Of a stretch of DNA of 64,000 nt, positions 23,885 through 34,826 are shown one piece after another (the first letter of the stretch is position 1; the number at the start of each line of letters is the position of its first letter). The stretch is from Bemisia tabaci. Its lineage: Eukaryota > Arthropoda > Insecta > Hemiptera > Aleyrodidae. The notes below the pieces were generated by a model, which made no database searches, was not told where the DNA came from, and saw nothing but the letters and a program-made list of their open reading frames with translations. Position numbers and translations under genes: made by a program. The stretch spans positions 17,559,372-17,623,371 of the forward strand of contig NC_092797.1 of NCBI RefSeq assembly GCF_918797505.1, given 5' to 3'.

Positions 23885-25430
23885 TATATTGAGGTTCCAA
23901 GATTATCATAAGCGACCAAATCTTTGGAAAGGAATTTTAGCTTCTGTGAGAAAAATTTCCTTAAACCTTTTCCCAAAGCGCGGGGAAAGAAAATGTAGAA
24001 CTTTTGGCGCACGTTTGACTCTAAAAACTCAACAATTAAAGGGGATATGAGTCCTGGGGTACAAGACAAAGATTCCTAGGTTGTAAAAGAAAGTGGTGTT
24101 TTTAAAAAGTCAAGGAGAATTTTCTCTCGGTCCTTTTTCACAGACCCAGTCATATTTTGTCAGCAAAAAATCATGTAATTGCAATCTTCAGCCGTAAAAA
24201 TTTTGGGATATTTTTGGAAATGATAAAAAACGTTGATTCATCACCCTACTTGTTGAGAAAGGTCAAGCAACTTTCGAGATGCTGAATCAAAACCTCCATA
24301 ACAGTTAAATCAGCGTTCTCAGGATGTAACATTAGCTGCTGCGGATGTTCACCTACAGAGAGTACAACATTTTTAAACACCCTGTGCATATACACTCGAG
24401 GGGCGGGGACCCAACGACGAAAATGATTCGTCACCATTCATGCAGTATCATTAGTATAAATAACGTCTAATATTGCCTGGAGGGTGTTGCAGGGTGATTA
24501 TCTCAAAGAGCTAATTGGCAACGGTCGCACACGCGACCCTCGTTTTTTATTTATTTTTTTTTATTTTTATTTTTTTTTTATTTCATACTCTGCATAAAGA
24601 AACATATAAAATAAAGAATTTAATTTTACATTGAATGGCACTACCAAGTGAGAGTTCTCTCATGGTTTTTATACCTGTTCAGATGTAATTTTTTTTTTTA
24701 TTAAAGCAGAAACATACGTATACAGTGTAAACCTAGAACTCGTGGTTGCTTTTATAGTAAAAAGTCTATTTTTTAAAAAGTTTATCAAACAATAGAGGAA
24801 CAAAGAAGGAAAAAGATGAATTAAGACTGCAAACAAGAATCAGCATAGAATTGAGTCGAACTAGAGGGATTTGAGCTATTCCTTTATCAGAAAAAATGTG
24901 GAAAATAAGTCCTAAATCCTTTTTTCTCTAGTTATTTTTTTAATATTTATTTTACTCAGATTTTGGACAGAGAAAACCGCGTGATATAGTTTGAGCTCAA
25001 AAACATTTTGTAATATTTTTCCGGAACGGAGACTACCTCTTTCTTAGTTATCTTGACATAATTATTCATACTTTTATTTGTTTTTTACCCTTAAATGCAC
25101 GAAAAAATACAGCAGAGTGTGTTTATTTATTGAAAAAAAATCATTTTAACCTTACATGTACAAGCTATTTCTTACATTTCAACTCATTTCATGAGATATT
25201 TTAAGCAGTCGTAACGAGTAAATTATATGTCATGCCTCTCAATCCCATTTTCATTATGATACTTTTCGCTCCTTTCAAATCTCAACAAAACTTATCTCAG
25301 ACTGTTCGTTCTTGCTTGTAAGAATAGGAATGTGATAGTCTTAGTAGCTTGTAAGAATAAGTCTTTTTGGCGCCATCGGTTTAATTCGATTTTGTGCCGT
25401 CAATTAAGAGACTGAGTTTTCTCAATTAAA
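23885..25430. other. No gene recognised
   Basis: Strongly AT-rich, with T-rich stretches at about 24543-24582. No recognisable coding region. Confidence 0.45.
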
Positions 25431-25431
25431 C

Positions 25432-25690
25432 AACTCCTCGTTTCCCTTGCGAAAGGACATAACTATATTTCAATGTTGCCAAATTTCCCCTCGCTGATTG
25501 TATTTTTACCAGGAGAATCTTGAGTATTTCTTTTTGAAAAGTTGTGTAATTTTTCTTCGGTCTCATGCGAAAATCAGTAACATTTTGAACCAAAATCGGT
25601 CAGGAATACATTTTTGTTAAAAAAAAAAATGAATTCTTTGAGTCGATGTTGCAACGCCGGAATGGAGTTACGTTCCTTCGTGCGGAAAAC
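25432..25690. mobile_element. Heavily decayed CTGCCGTGC-family MITE (tentative)
   Basis: A CAATGTTGCCAAATTTCCCC block near 25471 and a GATGTTGCAACGCCGGAATG block near 25645 fall at the right spacing and orientation. The termini are not preserved. Confidence 0.35.
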
Positions 25691-25694
25691 AACG

Positions 25695-27135
25695 AGTTTT
25701 GATGTATCGAGCAACCAGGCGGACAAGGTAGGGTCATGTAAATTTCCGAAGAGAGAAAAAATCTAAAATGAATCATGGGAATATGCACAAATTGAGCGCA
25801 GAGGCTTATATGCAAAACTAATTTTCCGAATTATTCAACATATTCAGAAGCGCAAGGGCTAAAGGGATATTAACTAGAGCGAGACATAGGCAGACATTCA
25901 AACGCGTATGACAGCTGGATACGTTTGTTCGCTTCTGGAAATTCCAATTACAAACTAATTACAGATTAATGGGAATGTTCCTGCTTTCGCCCAGGCCATC
26001 GCTGCGTGGAGGAAAGAGCTCTCTCAGGCTTGAAATATGTCGCAGCAGATTCAATAAATTCTCCCGCTCCCGGTAACACGATGTCCTAAAATAATTTTTA
26101 TACCTTTTGATGGTCTCGCGTCCGATTAAATCGATGTTATCACGACCGTGATAATTCGAAATATGCAAGTATTGAACAATAATTGAAATGTATTTCGATG
26201 AAAATTTTTTTTCATCGCAATTCAAGAGTGTTCAAAAAAACATGCACAAATGTTTAAAATCAATTAATTAGCTCTTCAGTATTTCGGAGGGATTTAAAAT
26301 TAGGGGCTTGGAGGACCAGGCACACAAGTGCAGGTTTTGAAAAAATTGAGATATTAATAATTTCAAGTAAAGCTAGTCTTTATGCATATACTGCGAAAAA
26401 TTCTCTACCGTTTTCCTATTACTAAGCATCGAATAACTACGAAATGAATAATCAATATTCAGGCATTTGCGATTGTGAGCCTAAAATAAAATAAATTTCT
26501 ACCGCAGGTCTTCCCTCTATAAAAAATGTCTGGCTATACACCACTGATGTCTTGACTGTGAACTAAGACTTCGGTACAGTTTCATTACCTCTCAATGGAG
26601 AAAAAATTATAATTTTTTAAAACTTACCTCCCCCAAAACTTATCTCTTCCATCTTTCTTTTTCCGCTTTCTCGCGTGTTTTGCTGTGGGGTGTATTTTAG
26701 ACCCCGATGGATTGGGGTATGAGCAAACTGATTTTTGACACCACCAAATCTAAGACACCCTTACCCTAAAAAAAATTTCCTCAAAAATTTTCCAATGCAG
26801 TATTCAATCAACTCGACAAGCAATTACAATTTGGGCTGACTGCATGAGTGCAGCAGAATTGAATTTTAATCGTTTAATTGAACAGATTAGCAAAAAAGAA
26901 TAAGATCCGTCCGAGCGTCCGCACGCCCTCGCAAGTCCAAAAGTACGAGAGACTACGCCCTTTGATCCAGAAATAGATTCGTTGTGAATTCTGCTAATCT
27001 GAATGATTCGATGGATTTCATTTCAGCGATCCTGCGGCACGTGTAGCTGGCCCATTATCCGCAAGCCCGTGAAATGCGCCGATTCGAACTTGGAAGGCGC
27101 AGGCGGCACAGAAAAGGGGGCGAAATATGGTATTT
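25695..27135. other. No gene recognised
   Basis: AT-rich. A short fragment near 26303-26350 resembles the dispersed repeat at 8728 and 47463. No coding region recognised. Confidence 0.45.
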
Positions 27136-27143
27136 CTCCGACG

Positions 27144-27881
27144 CACAGTGGATCGAGCCAATCAAAGAGGGCGGACATGGAACTTCCGACTAGAACTGCA
27201 AATTTTAATGTTTAATTCGTCACATTTTAAATGGAGATGTTGCGTGTGCGAGGGATTCGCGATTTGACCATTGTTTCTTAGGTAAAAGTTTGCGAGAAAC
27301 ACGATGGTGCCACTGGTTTTCTCTGAAATCATCTCCCAAGCTCAAAAAAAGCTCTCAAGTTGAGGCTAAAATGGAGGGGATATCCCACCCTACCCTGAGA
27401 GTCCACCTCTACATCAAAACAAACTCTCCATGCAAAGATAGGGAGCAAATACATTAGCAGGGTTGCCACTTTATTTGGGGACTCCAAAACTGAAAACACG
27501 GCATCACTGCTAATGTATTTGCTCCCTATTTTTGCATGGAGAGTTTGTTTTGATGTAGAGGTGGACTCTCAGGGTAGGGTGGGATATCCCCTCCATGTTA
27601 GCCTCACTTTGAGAGCTTTTTTTTGAGCTTGGGAGATGATTTCAGAGAAAACCAGTGGCACCATCGTGTTTCTCGCGAACTTTTACCTAAGAATCACTGG
27701 TCAAATCGCAAATCCCTCACACATGCAACATCTCCATTTTAAGTGGTGGCTATGGAAGGAAATTTTACGAGGAAACCATTGGAACCACTTTTAAAACCTC
27801 AAATTTCTGAATGAACGGAGTTATGAGCTTTTAAAGTTTCCAAATCCTCTTCGACCCCTTCCATCCACTCGATCCACTGTG
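27144..27881. mobile_element. Transib-like non-autonomous element, copy 1
   Basis: Both ends begin CACAGTGGATCGAG when read inward. A perfect 5-bp GC-rich target duplication, cgacg, lies at 27139-27143 and 27882-27886. Transib elements are known for 5-bp GC-rich duplications and for ends resembling V(D)J recombination signal heptamers; CACAGTG equals the RSS heptamer consensus. A foldback (27231-27739) has inserted into it; the remainder is about 228 bp. The left and right arms match the two ends of 50701-51993 (for example TTTGGAAACTTTA and GGACATG). No transposase is encoded. Confidence 0.8.
27231..27739. mobile_element. Giant foldback, arms about 232 bp
   Basis: The left arm (27229-27460) and right arm (27508-27739) are inverted copies with few mismatches, separated by a 47-bp loop. 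Both contain GGGATATCCC, TGGACTCTC-type and GTTTGTTTTGATGTAGAGG stretches in opposite orientation. A TTAA on both sides (27227-27230 and about 27739-27742) could be a piggyBac- or Kolobok-type duplication, but the ends are off by one base. It lies inside a Transib-like element. A transcript would form a long double-stranded hairpin. Confidence 0.8.
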
Positions 27882-27886
27882 CGACG

Positions 27887-28270
27887 TTCGAGTGGAGAGA
27901 GATCGGGACCGGGACTCGGGCGGGGAAAAGAGAGGAACTTCATCACTTCATTCGACGCTGTTTCTGGCAAGTGGTGCATGAACACAAGATTACCGCCGTT
28001 GCATCGTGATTGCCGAAACGATATTATGACTACACGGAGGAAGAGGAGGAGGCAAGGGCGGAGGATTGGGGACTATATCGATGGAAATGCAAATTATAGC
28101 TCGGAGGAGTGTGTACACCGAAACCGGTGGACTGAAGGCTGCATGACTGAAGCTGAACCATAACAGGAAGGCGAAGGGCTGGCGGCGTTGGGGTTGGCAG
28201 TTCCAAGTGTGCCTCCATCCTGGCTTTCAACAGACGATAGAGGTTGCCAATTACAGTCGCCGAGAAGGAA
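27887..28270. other. No gene recognised
   Basis: Purine-rich stretch near 28036-28066. Short frames on both strands without a recognisable domain. Confidence 0.4.
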
Positions 28271-28276
28271 ATGATT

Positions 28277-28865
28277 ATTTTGAGTGATAAAAACGTCAGC
28301 CGAAGATGCATAATTTTTTTTACAATTTTATTTTTCAGTGGGCCACTGCTCCCATTCTATGTCCGACAAAAGTTCCGGGATTCGGAACTTTTTTGCTCCA
28401 ATTTCTCCCATCCCATTACCGTCAAAAGTTTTGGGTTTCTTTTCAGATTTTTTCAAATGCATGTTTCGAGGAAGTTCCGGAAAATATGAAAGATCCGGAA
28501 CATTTTGGGAATTTCAAAAATTCAAGGAAAAATTCAGGAAAATCTCAATAGCTCCGAAATTCGGAACTATTTCCGGGAAATGGGAGCACTGTAGAGAGCC
28601 AATGCATTTCAGGACTCAGTTCCATCATCAGAGCATGACCTAAAGATACATTGCTAAGTTACATATTAGACAATATAATAGGCGTACATAACAAGAGACA
28701 AACTGGGGGTACGGCCAAACAGGATATTGATAAAAATTGCAGCATAATTGAAACAAGATACAAATGGAAACGTACAGATTTCTGGGAAATGATAATGATA
28801 ATAGCATGAAAATAAAATTGTAAAAAAACAGTATGCATCTTTGGCTCACGTTTTTATCACTCATA
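28277..28865. mobile_element. Foldback element with 57-bp-class inverted arms
   Basis: Arms GAGTGATAAAAACGT...AAGATGCAT and their inverse ending ACGTTTTTATCACTC are near-perfect over about 57 bp. A second foldback (28344-28591) sits just inside the left arm, so this may be an insertion. Target duplication not resolved. Confidence 0.65.
28344..28591. mobile_element. Inner foldback with CASTGCTCCCAT ends
   Basis: CACTGCTCCCATTC at the left and GAAATGGGAGCACTG at the right are inverted, with further imperfect pairing (AAAGTTCCGGGATTCGGAAC with TCCGAAATTCGGAACTATTT). Flanking duplication not identified. Confidence 0.55.
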
Positions 28866-28969
28866 ATTATATAGATGCAACATGCGGCTCAACAACTTTT
28901 CAAAAGAATATTTGTCCCCGATGATTTCTCCACTCTTCGTGGGGAAAAACGTGACGCAGTTATCCCAGC

Positions 28970-29232
28970 GGAAAAATATGGTAGATTTTATCATACTCTG
29001 ACACATTGATCTGAGTATGGTGATAAAACCCGACGCCTTATGGTAGCATTTACCATACTATTGTAGGTGAGTTCCAGAGGGTGTAGGTGGGCAGTGCTTC
29101 TAGGGGATAGGTGGTGTTACCAGAGCTCTGGTCCATAATACTGTAGTTCTGGTTATTTTCACGAAACAGTGCCACTGTGTAAGAAATTAAGTAGAATTAT
29201 AATAGATGTTACCATCCTTTTTTTCAGTGTAT
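28970..29232. mobile_element. Possible TA-type MITE with TTTTTTTCAGTG end
   Basis: The right end TTTTTTTCAGTG followed by TA resembles the ends of 39535-39811 and 49824-50046. The left end (CCAGCGGAAAAATATGG) is decayed. Inner ATACTCTGACACATTGATC and GAGTATGG motifs are locally palindromic. Confidence 0.45.
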
Positions 29233-29234
29233 AG

Positions 29235-29808
29235 GGGAAAGGGTACTGAGGGTGCGCGATAGATATAATTTTTGCGATCTGTACACCCCGGAATGGTCGA
29301 CAGCTGGAGTCAAGATTCCCGGTTCCAGCTGCCAAAATTCGGTGATATTGTCGAAAATTCAGAGTAATGTTTCAGATACAATTTTAAAAAAATGTGCTGA
29401 ATTTTAAAAAAAAATTTAGCCATGAGCGAAGTGTTTGCTGGCGGCTGTAGATGGAGCCGTAGTTACCTACTCCGAAACGCGTCTCTAATTTTTAAGTGCA
29501 AATGAATGCGGAAATTTTTAAAATTGTATTCCATTCAACTTTTGCAAAGGATTTTTCAAAAATAAAGCTTTAAGCTCTCGACAGCTCATTCGGATTTCAG
29601 CAGCCGGGACCGAAAATCTCAGATACACATGCCGAGCTCTCCAGGGTGAGGATATCATTGAATAATTGTTTAACGTGGAGAAATATTAACCCAACTGTAT
29701 TAGTATACTACCCTTCTCAACAATTTGCCTCACATCGTCCGTCACCAAAAAGGTCCAACGATTGAGGAGCGAGTCCCAAAAAACATTTCAAATTTCAGAG
29801 TTTCATTT
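29235..29808. other. No gene recognised; left flank of the copia insertion
   Basis: No coding region recognised. Ends in gagag (29809-29813), the left copy of the copia target duplication. Confidence 0.5.
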
Positions 29809-29813
29809 GAGAG

Positions 29814-30049
29814 TAATGAGGATAGGTGTTTTGGGTATATTTCGGAGTAGTCATTATTGGAATATGAATTACATATTTTATTGAAAGAAAACAGAGAACG
29901 TGGTCCGACGAGGAGATGTGTTGGCGAACTAGCTAACAAGGGGAAGGGGCTGCTATACGCAGGTGCTTATCAACATTGAAATAGGACTCGCAGTATGAGT
30001 CGCCATAAAGCGACGTTGTCAAGATTATGATTAATTCCAGGGTTCAACA
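29814..30049 (-). repeat. copia 3' LTR
   Basis: 236 bp, minus strand, beginning TGTTGAACCC and ending CCTCATTA. It includes an AATAAA at 29877-29882 that could serve as polyadenylation signal. No difference from the 5' LTR seen by eye. The 3' end is TA rather than the usual CA when the ends are set by the gagag duplication. Confidence 0.95.
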
Positions 30050-30058
30050 CTCCCCCTT
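30050..30058 (-). other. copia polypurine tract
   Basis: On the minus strand AAGGGGGAG lies immediately upstream of the 3' LTR start TGTTGAAC. It is the expected primer for plus-strand DNA synthesis. Confidence 0.9.
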
Positions 30059-30059
30059 A

Positions 30060-30321
30060 ATCTTGACATTTCTCTAATAAAAACGCTTATTATAGTATGG
30101 GGGATACATCAAAACCTATGTGTCCTTCTTACGGAAGAACTCTACTCCTCATCGTTACAAAAAGAAACTTAATATTATTACAAGTAAATAAATTTTTAAT
30201 AGTGTTATGTAAACATAGAAAAGAAAACATAGAATTATGTTAAGATTTCAGAGAGTATTTGAAAAAGACACTGAAAAAAAAGAAATAATGAAAAGCATAG
30301 TAAATAGAATTATTTCAGAAA
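30060..30321 (-). other. copia 3' untranslated region
   Basis: AT-rich segment between the gag-pol stop codon and the polypurine tract. No further reading frame (no envelope-like ORF) is present, as usual for copia elements. Confidence 0.8.
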
Positions 30322-33300
30322 TTATTTCACAACCCTATCTCTGAGAGATATGAATTTTAGTTTCGGGAGGGGTTTGGTGAGCATATCGGCAAGTTGTTCG
30401 CTCGATGGACAGTATTGAATTTTGAAAAAACCCTCCGAAAATTTTTCATGCACGTAATGGTAACGCACATCTATGTGCTTGGATCGTCTATTGAATTGAC
30501 CCTTTTTTACAACTCTTATAGTCCCTTGGTTATCTTCTTTCAAGATACATCGAACTTGTTTGTCCGTTAATTCTTCTATGAAGGATTTTAAAAACAATAG
30601 ATTTTTCAAAGTATCCGCCAACGCAATATACTCACTCTCTGTGGTTGACGTGGCAACTATTGGTTGCCTTCGGGATGCCCAGCTGACTGGGTTGTCGTTC
30701 AAAAGTACCATATATCCCGAGGTGCTTCGCCGGGTGATTAAATCATCAGCGTAGCTGGCGTCGCAGAATGCTGATAAAGTTAACTCAGATTCGGTTGACC
30801 GTTCAAACATGACACCATCCCCAGTGGTGCCCCTTAAGTATCTCAGTATTCGTTTTATGATATCAATATCATTTTTCTCAGGCTTCTCCATGTGACGACT
30901 TGCGTAGCTGACAGCAAAAGAAATGTCAGGACGCGTCTTGTTACTGAGATAAAGCAAACTTCCAACGGCTTGCCTGTATGGGAAATCGTCGGCGGAGTTT
31001 CCGGTTCTCTCTATCATCTGACCGGGCTCCATCGGCGTTGAAACAGGTTTACAGTCACTCATGTTAAAGGAATTTATGATTGAGTTCGCATACGCTTCCT
31101 GTGACAATTTTAATGTATCGCCCTTGGCCTCGATTTTTATGTTTAAGTAACACGTAGGGTTCTCCTCCAATGTAAGCTTAAATTCTCTCTGCATGGCTTT
31201 TACTAAATGATTTTTCTCATCAACATTTTTATACACAACCAGACCATCGTCAACATGAATGGCGAGCCAAAGTGTACCCTTAGTATTTCTGAAAACACAC
31301 CTATCAGATTTAAGCTGTTTTAATCCACATTTCGCAAGAAAGTCAGTCAATCTTTTAAACCATTGTAAAGGCGACTGTTTGAGCCCATAAAGTGCTTTCA
31401 GAAGTTTGAAAATTTTATTCTTACACTTAGTATAACCTTCGGGTATTTTCATGAAAACATTCTCCTCTAAATTTCCATACAAGAAAGCACATTTTACATC
31501 AAATTTCAGTATTTTATAATTGTATTGGAGAGCTAAAGCAAACATAATTTTTATTGAACTTTCGTTCGTTACGGGACTAAAAATTTCTTCATAGTCGAAG
31601 TCGTCTTCTTTTTGCTCATTTCCCCGAACGCATAAACGAGCTTTGTATTGACCATTATCTTTAATTCTAAATACCCATCTATTAGACAGTACTTTTGCCC
31701 CTTTTGCTTCTTTTTCGTCCACTAATTTGTAGACTTCGTTTTCTGCCAACGAATTTATTTCGTCTTCGATAGCAGTTTTCCATTTGCGACCATCTGGTCC
31801 AGTTACTGCGTCGGAAAATGTCAAAAGGATACAACTACTCGGTACTGGATCTCCATAGAATTGAGTTTGTTTTGTAACTCGTCCAGCACGTGTTGCGACT
31901 TCGTTTTGTTCCTTTTGAAGATTTTCTTCCTCTGTCTCATTTTGAATGTTTTGAAGAGGCTCTCCCTCCGTCTCGTTTGCATTATTTTGATGAATCTCTT
32001 CCTCTGTCTCATCTTGATGCATTTCCACCTCATTCTCACTGAGATTCTCGTCTGATTTTTCTGATTCACTCTCCTCTCTTTTAAACAGATCCTCAAATGG
32101 ATCACACACATTTTCTGCATCCAAAAGTTTATTGTTACTTGGTTTTATAAATGCAACGTCTCTTGATACTATTATTTTTTCGTCTTTTGCGTCCCAAAGT
32201 CTATATGCATTACTTGCGTAACCAACTAGAGTATACTTTTGACACCTTTCGTCGAGCTTTTTCAAATGTTTTAAATTTTTGGCGTAAGCCATAGAACCAA
32301 ATATTTGCAGATACTTAAGATTTGGAGTTTTATCATACCATTTTTCATATGGTGTACAATTTAACCAAGACTTAGGGCTACGGTTTAGAAGGTGTGTTGC
32401 AGTGTAAACTGCCTCACCCCATAATTTCTTATCAACATTCCCTTCAAAAATGAGTGCTCTAGCACGTTCCAGGAGCACTCTGTTTGTTCTCTCTGCTGTC
32501 GAGTTCAATTGGGGAGTTGCCGGGGGGCTATAGTCCAAAATTATTCCCTTTTCTCGGCACCAGTCTTTTAAATCTGCACTCATATATTCTCCACCACGGT
32601 CACATCTTATTTTACTTACTTTTAGATTAAATTTTATCTCAGCTTGTGTTACGTAGTCTCTTAAGTTCTCAAAAAGTTCACTCTTATATGTCAGCAGAGA
32701 GACCATCAGAAATCCTGAAAATCCATCAGTAAAAGTTGCAATATAACGCTTATTGTCCCATGTATCAGGCTCAATAGGGCCACACAAGTCTGTATGTATT
32801 ATTTCTAATTTCCGTTTTGCTCTTTCTCTTTCCTTTCCGAATCGGGTTCGAGTTAGTTTTGCTCGCAAACAAACATCACAATTATCTTCTTTGTCACACA
32901 TGCTCAGAATGTCCTTTTCAGTTAAATTAATGCCTTCGGCCATTTTTACCAGTTTTAACATGTTGTTTTTACCCAAATGCCCCATTTTTGCGTGCCAATC
33001 TAATGCAGGGCTAGTGAGGAGAGCGTTACCTTTCATATCCTCGTCTTTAATTTCACTTGGTTCACAAACCTCTGCATTTGCAATAAAGAGACCTGATTCA
33101 TCCTGAGTACCTTTAAATACAAACTTACCATCTTTTTTAATTGTTACTTCATTTTTATCAAAGAATACCTGACCATCCTGCTGGGTTATTACACTTATGG
33201 AAATTAGATTTCTAGACGCTTCAGGGATATAATACACATCACGTAAAATAAATCGATCAAAATGAATCACTCCTATTCCTCTGGCGATCAAAAATTCGCC

Positions 33301-34341
33301 CTCTTTGGCAACACCAATTTTGTGATTACACTTAACGAATTCAGTGAAATATTCTCTAGAACGACAGATATGTGACGTAGCACCGGAGTCAATGACCCAT
33401 GTTTTGACGTCACCATCGGACAAATTGTTTGCCATAAGCACAGGTTTACCATTCTTATTTCTCTTATTTTTCTCATCACTTTCATTCTTATCTCTAAAAA
33501 AACATTGTGCCTCTAGATGATTAGTCTTCTTACAAATTCCACAAGGAGGATAAGACCCTTTATTTTTGTTATCAGTTTTATCACGCGCACTGCCATTTTT
33601 ATTTCTACAAAATTTGGCAACATGATTCGGTTTGTTACATAGATTACAGACAATTTTATCCCTACATTCTTTCAAACGGTGCCCTATTCGATTACAATTG
33701 TAACATTTCTGCACTTGTGCTCTGAAAGCTAAGCCTTCAGGTTCAGCCTTTTGGCTTTTGTGACGATTTTCCTCAGCCATAAGTCGTGATTTTAAAGTTA
33801 CCAAAGTTTTACTCTCAGTAGCTGTGGCTTCCCAAGCTGCAGAAAAATAGCTGTAATGACTAGGTAGGGTTGTTATAATTTTAGTTATTAACATTTGCTC
33901 AGACACGTTTCCCTTAATAGCATTCAGTCTTGTGTAGAGATTTTCCAGAGTACTCACATGGCTCATGATGGAAGTACCTTTCTGATATTTAGCGTTGAAA
34001 AATTCCTCCAGAAGTTGGCATCTTTGTTCGGTGTCATCTCGTTCGTAGAGTTTCAAAAGTACATCCCACATTGCTTTTGCGCTGTCACAGTTCATGAGAT
34101 GAATCATCACACTTCTCTCCACCGTTTGGACGATCACTTTTTGTGCAAGAGCGTCTCCTTTCTGCCATTCCTTGAGTTGTTTTTGATCCTTCTTTCCATC
34201 TTCTCCATCCGCTGTAGGTTTCACACTTTGTCCCGTCAGTATCTCGTACGCATTTCCGGCTTTCAGAACAATTGTAACTTGGAATTTCCAAAACTGAAAA
34301 TTGCTGGTATCTTTCAGTTTTTCAATGTCTCTTAAGTTCAT
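30322..34341 (-). CDS. copia Gag-Pol polyprotein, 1,339 aa, intact
   Basis: Encodes in one frame, in copia order: Gag (about residues 1-290, with three CCHC zinc knuckles near 213-226, 232-245 and 267-280); aspartic protease with DSGA at 319-322 (WVIDSGATSH); integrase with an HHCC finger (H450, H455, C488, C491) and a D-D-35-E core (D518, D581, E617, in TDLCGP, DRGGEY and STAERTN); reverse transcriptase with FDVKCAFLYG near 947-956 and the YVDD-equivalent HVDDGL (D1031, D1032); and RNase H (CDASYADD near 1193, TESEY, HIDVRYH, then an LADMLTKPL tail). No stop or frameshift interrupts it. Protease-integrase-RT order separates copia from gypsy. An acidic Glu/Asn-rich linker with short repeats lies around 755-815. 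The ATG at 34341 opens a Gag start typical of copia elements. Translation as one polyprotein means Gag excess must come from another mechanism, such as splicing, which I cannot see here. Confidence 0.97.
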   Translation of the reverse strand: MNLRDIEKLKDTSNFQFWKFQVTIVLKAGNAYEILTGQSVKPTADGEDGKKDQKQLKEWQKGDALAQKVIVQTVERSVMIHLMNCDSAKAMWDVLLKLYERDDTEQRCQLLEEFFNAKYQKGTSIMSHVSTLENLYTRLNAIKGNVSEQMLITKIITTLPSHYSYFSAAWEATATESKTLVTLKSRLMAEENRHKSQKAEPEGLAFRAQVQKCYNCNRIGHRLKECRDKIVCNLCNKPNHVAKFCRNKNGSARDKTDNKNKGSYPPCGICKKTNHLEAQCFFRDKNESDEKNKRNKNGKPVLMANNLSDGDVKTWVIDSGATSHICRSREYFTEFVKCNHKIGVAKEGEFLIARGIGVIHFDRFILRDVYYIPEASRNLISISVITQQDGQVFFDKNEVTIKKDGKFVFKGTQDESGLFIANAEVCEPSEIKDEDMKGNALLTSPALDWHAKMGHLGKNNMLKLVKMAEGINLTEKDILSMCDKEDNCDVCLRAKLTRTRFGKERERAKRKLEIIHTDLCGPIEPDTWDNKRYIATFTDGFSGFLMVSLLTYKSELFENLRDYVTQAEIKFNLKVSKIRCDRGGEYMSADLKDWCREKGIILDYSPPATPQLNSTAERTNRVLLERARALIFEGNVDKKLWGEAVYTATHLLNRSPKSWLNCTPYEKWYDKTPNLKYLQIFGSMAYAKNLKHLKKLDERCQKYTLVGYASNAYRLWDAKDEKIIVSRDVAFIKPSNNKLLDAENVCDPFEDLFKREESESEKSDENLSENEVEMHQDETEEEIHQNNANETEGEPLQNIQNETEEENLQKEQNEVATRAGRVTKQTQFYGDPVPSSCILLTFSDAVTGPDGRKWKTAIEDEINSLAENEVYKLVDEKEAKGAKVLSNRWVFRIKDNGQYKARLCVRGNEQKEDDFDYEEIFSPVTNESSIKIMFALALQYNYKILKFDVKCAFLYGNLEENVFMKIPEGYTKCKNKIFKLLKALYGLKQSPLQWFKRLTDFLAKCGLKQLKSDRCVFRNTKGTLWLAIHVDDGLVVYKNVDEKNHLVKAMQREFKLTLEENPTCYLNIKIEAKGDTLKLSQEAYANSIINSFNMSDCKPVSTPMEPGQMIERTGNSADDFPYRQAVGSLLYLSNKTRPDISFAVSYASRHMEKPEKNDIDIIKRILRYLRGTTGDGVMFERSTESELTLSAFCDASYADDLITRRSTSGYMVLLNDNPVSWASRRQPIVATSTTESEYIALADTLKNLLFLKSFIEELTDKQVRCILKEDNQGTIRVVKKGQFNRRSKHIDVRYHYVHEKFSEGFFKIQYCPSSEQLADMLTKPLPKLKFISLRDRVVK

Positions 34342-34812
34342 CGCGTTTGATGTTATCCATTTTTAAGTTTTACTTTAGTCTTTCAGATTTCACAAAGTTC
34401 AGAATGATTTTAATTTTTCTTATCTTTCAAAAGTTCAAAGAGTTCCGTATTTTAAAAAATTCAAAGTTATTTTAATTTTCCTGAACTTCTGGTTTCACAA
34501 AGTTCAGAATTAACGACCGTCACTTCAGTTCTTCACAAATTTTTTAATTTTTTAATTTTAATTTTAATTTTATTTTTCACAAATGGGGTTTTAATTTTTA
34601 ATTTTTATTTCATCCCTTCACAAGATGGTTTTAAATTTTTTTAATTTTAGACACAAAGAACGGGGTTTTAGTTTATATTATTCAGTGCACAACATGATGA
34701 AAGTAGTTTTCAGTTTCTGTCCTTTTCCGAGCATCGAGTCACATTATTCCACAGGAACCACAAAACACATTAATCCATAGGACGACAATACCGCGTCGCG
34801 TTCCGCGTAATC
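34342..34812 (-). other. copia 5' leader
   Basis: Between the primer-binding site and the gag start. Strongly A/T-biased, with repeated TTTTAATTTT-type stretches at 34540-34650 on the plus strand. No upstream frame of note. Confidence 0.8.
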
Positions 34813-34826
34813 CTGGGCCCATAACC
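34813..34826 (-). other. copia primer-binding site, internal initiator-tRNA type
   Basis: Directly beside the 5' LTR the minus strand reads GGTTATGGGCCCAG, complementary to the anticodon arm of the eukaryotic initiator methionine tRNA (CTGGGCCCATAACC). Drosophila copia is known to prime from a cleaved initiator tRNA at this internal site rather than from the tRNA 3' end. The match supports placing this element in the copia lineage. Confidence 0.9.

Noticed and set aside
33895..34335. 146-codon plus-strand ORF and similar frames inside 30322-34341
   Set aside because: Shadows of the copia gag-pol frame on the opposite strand.
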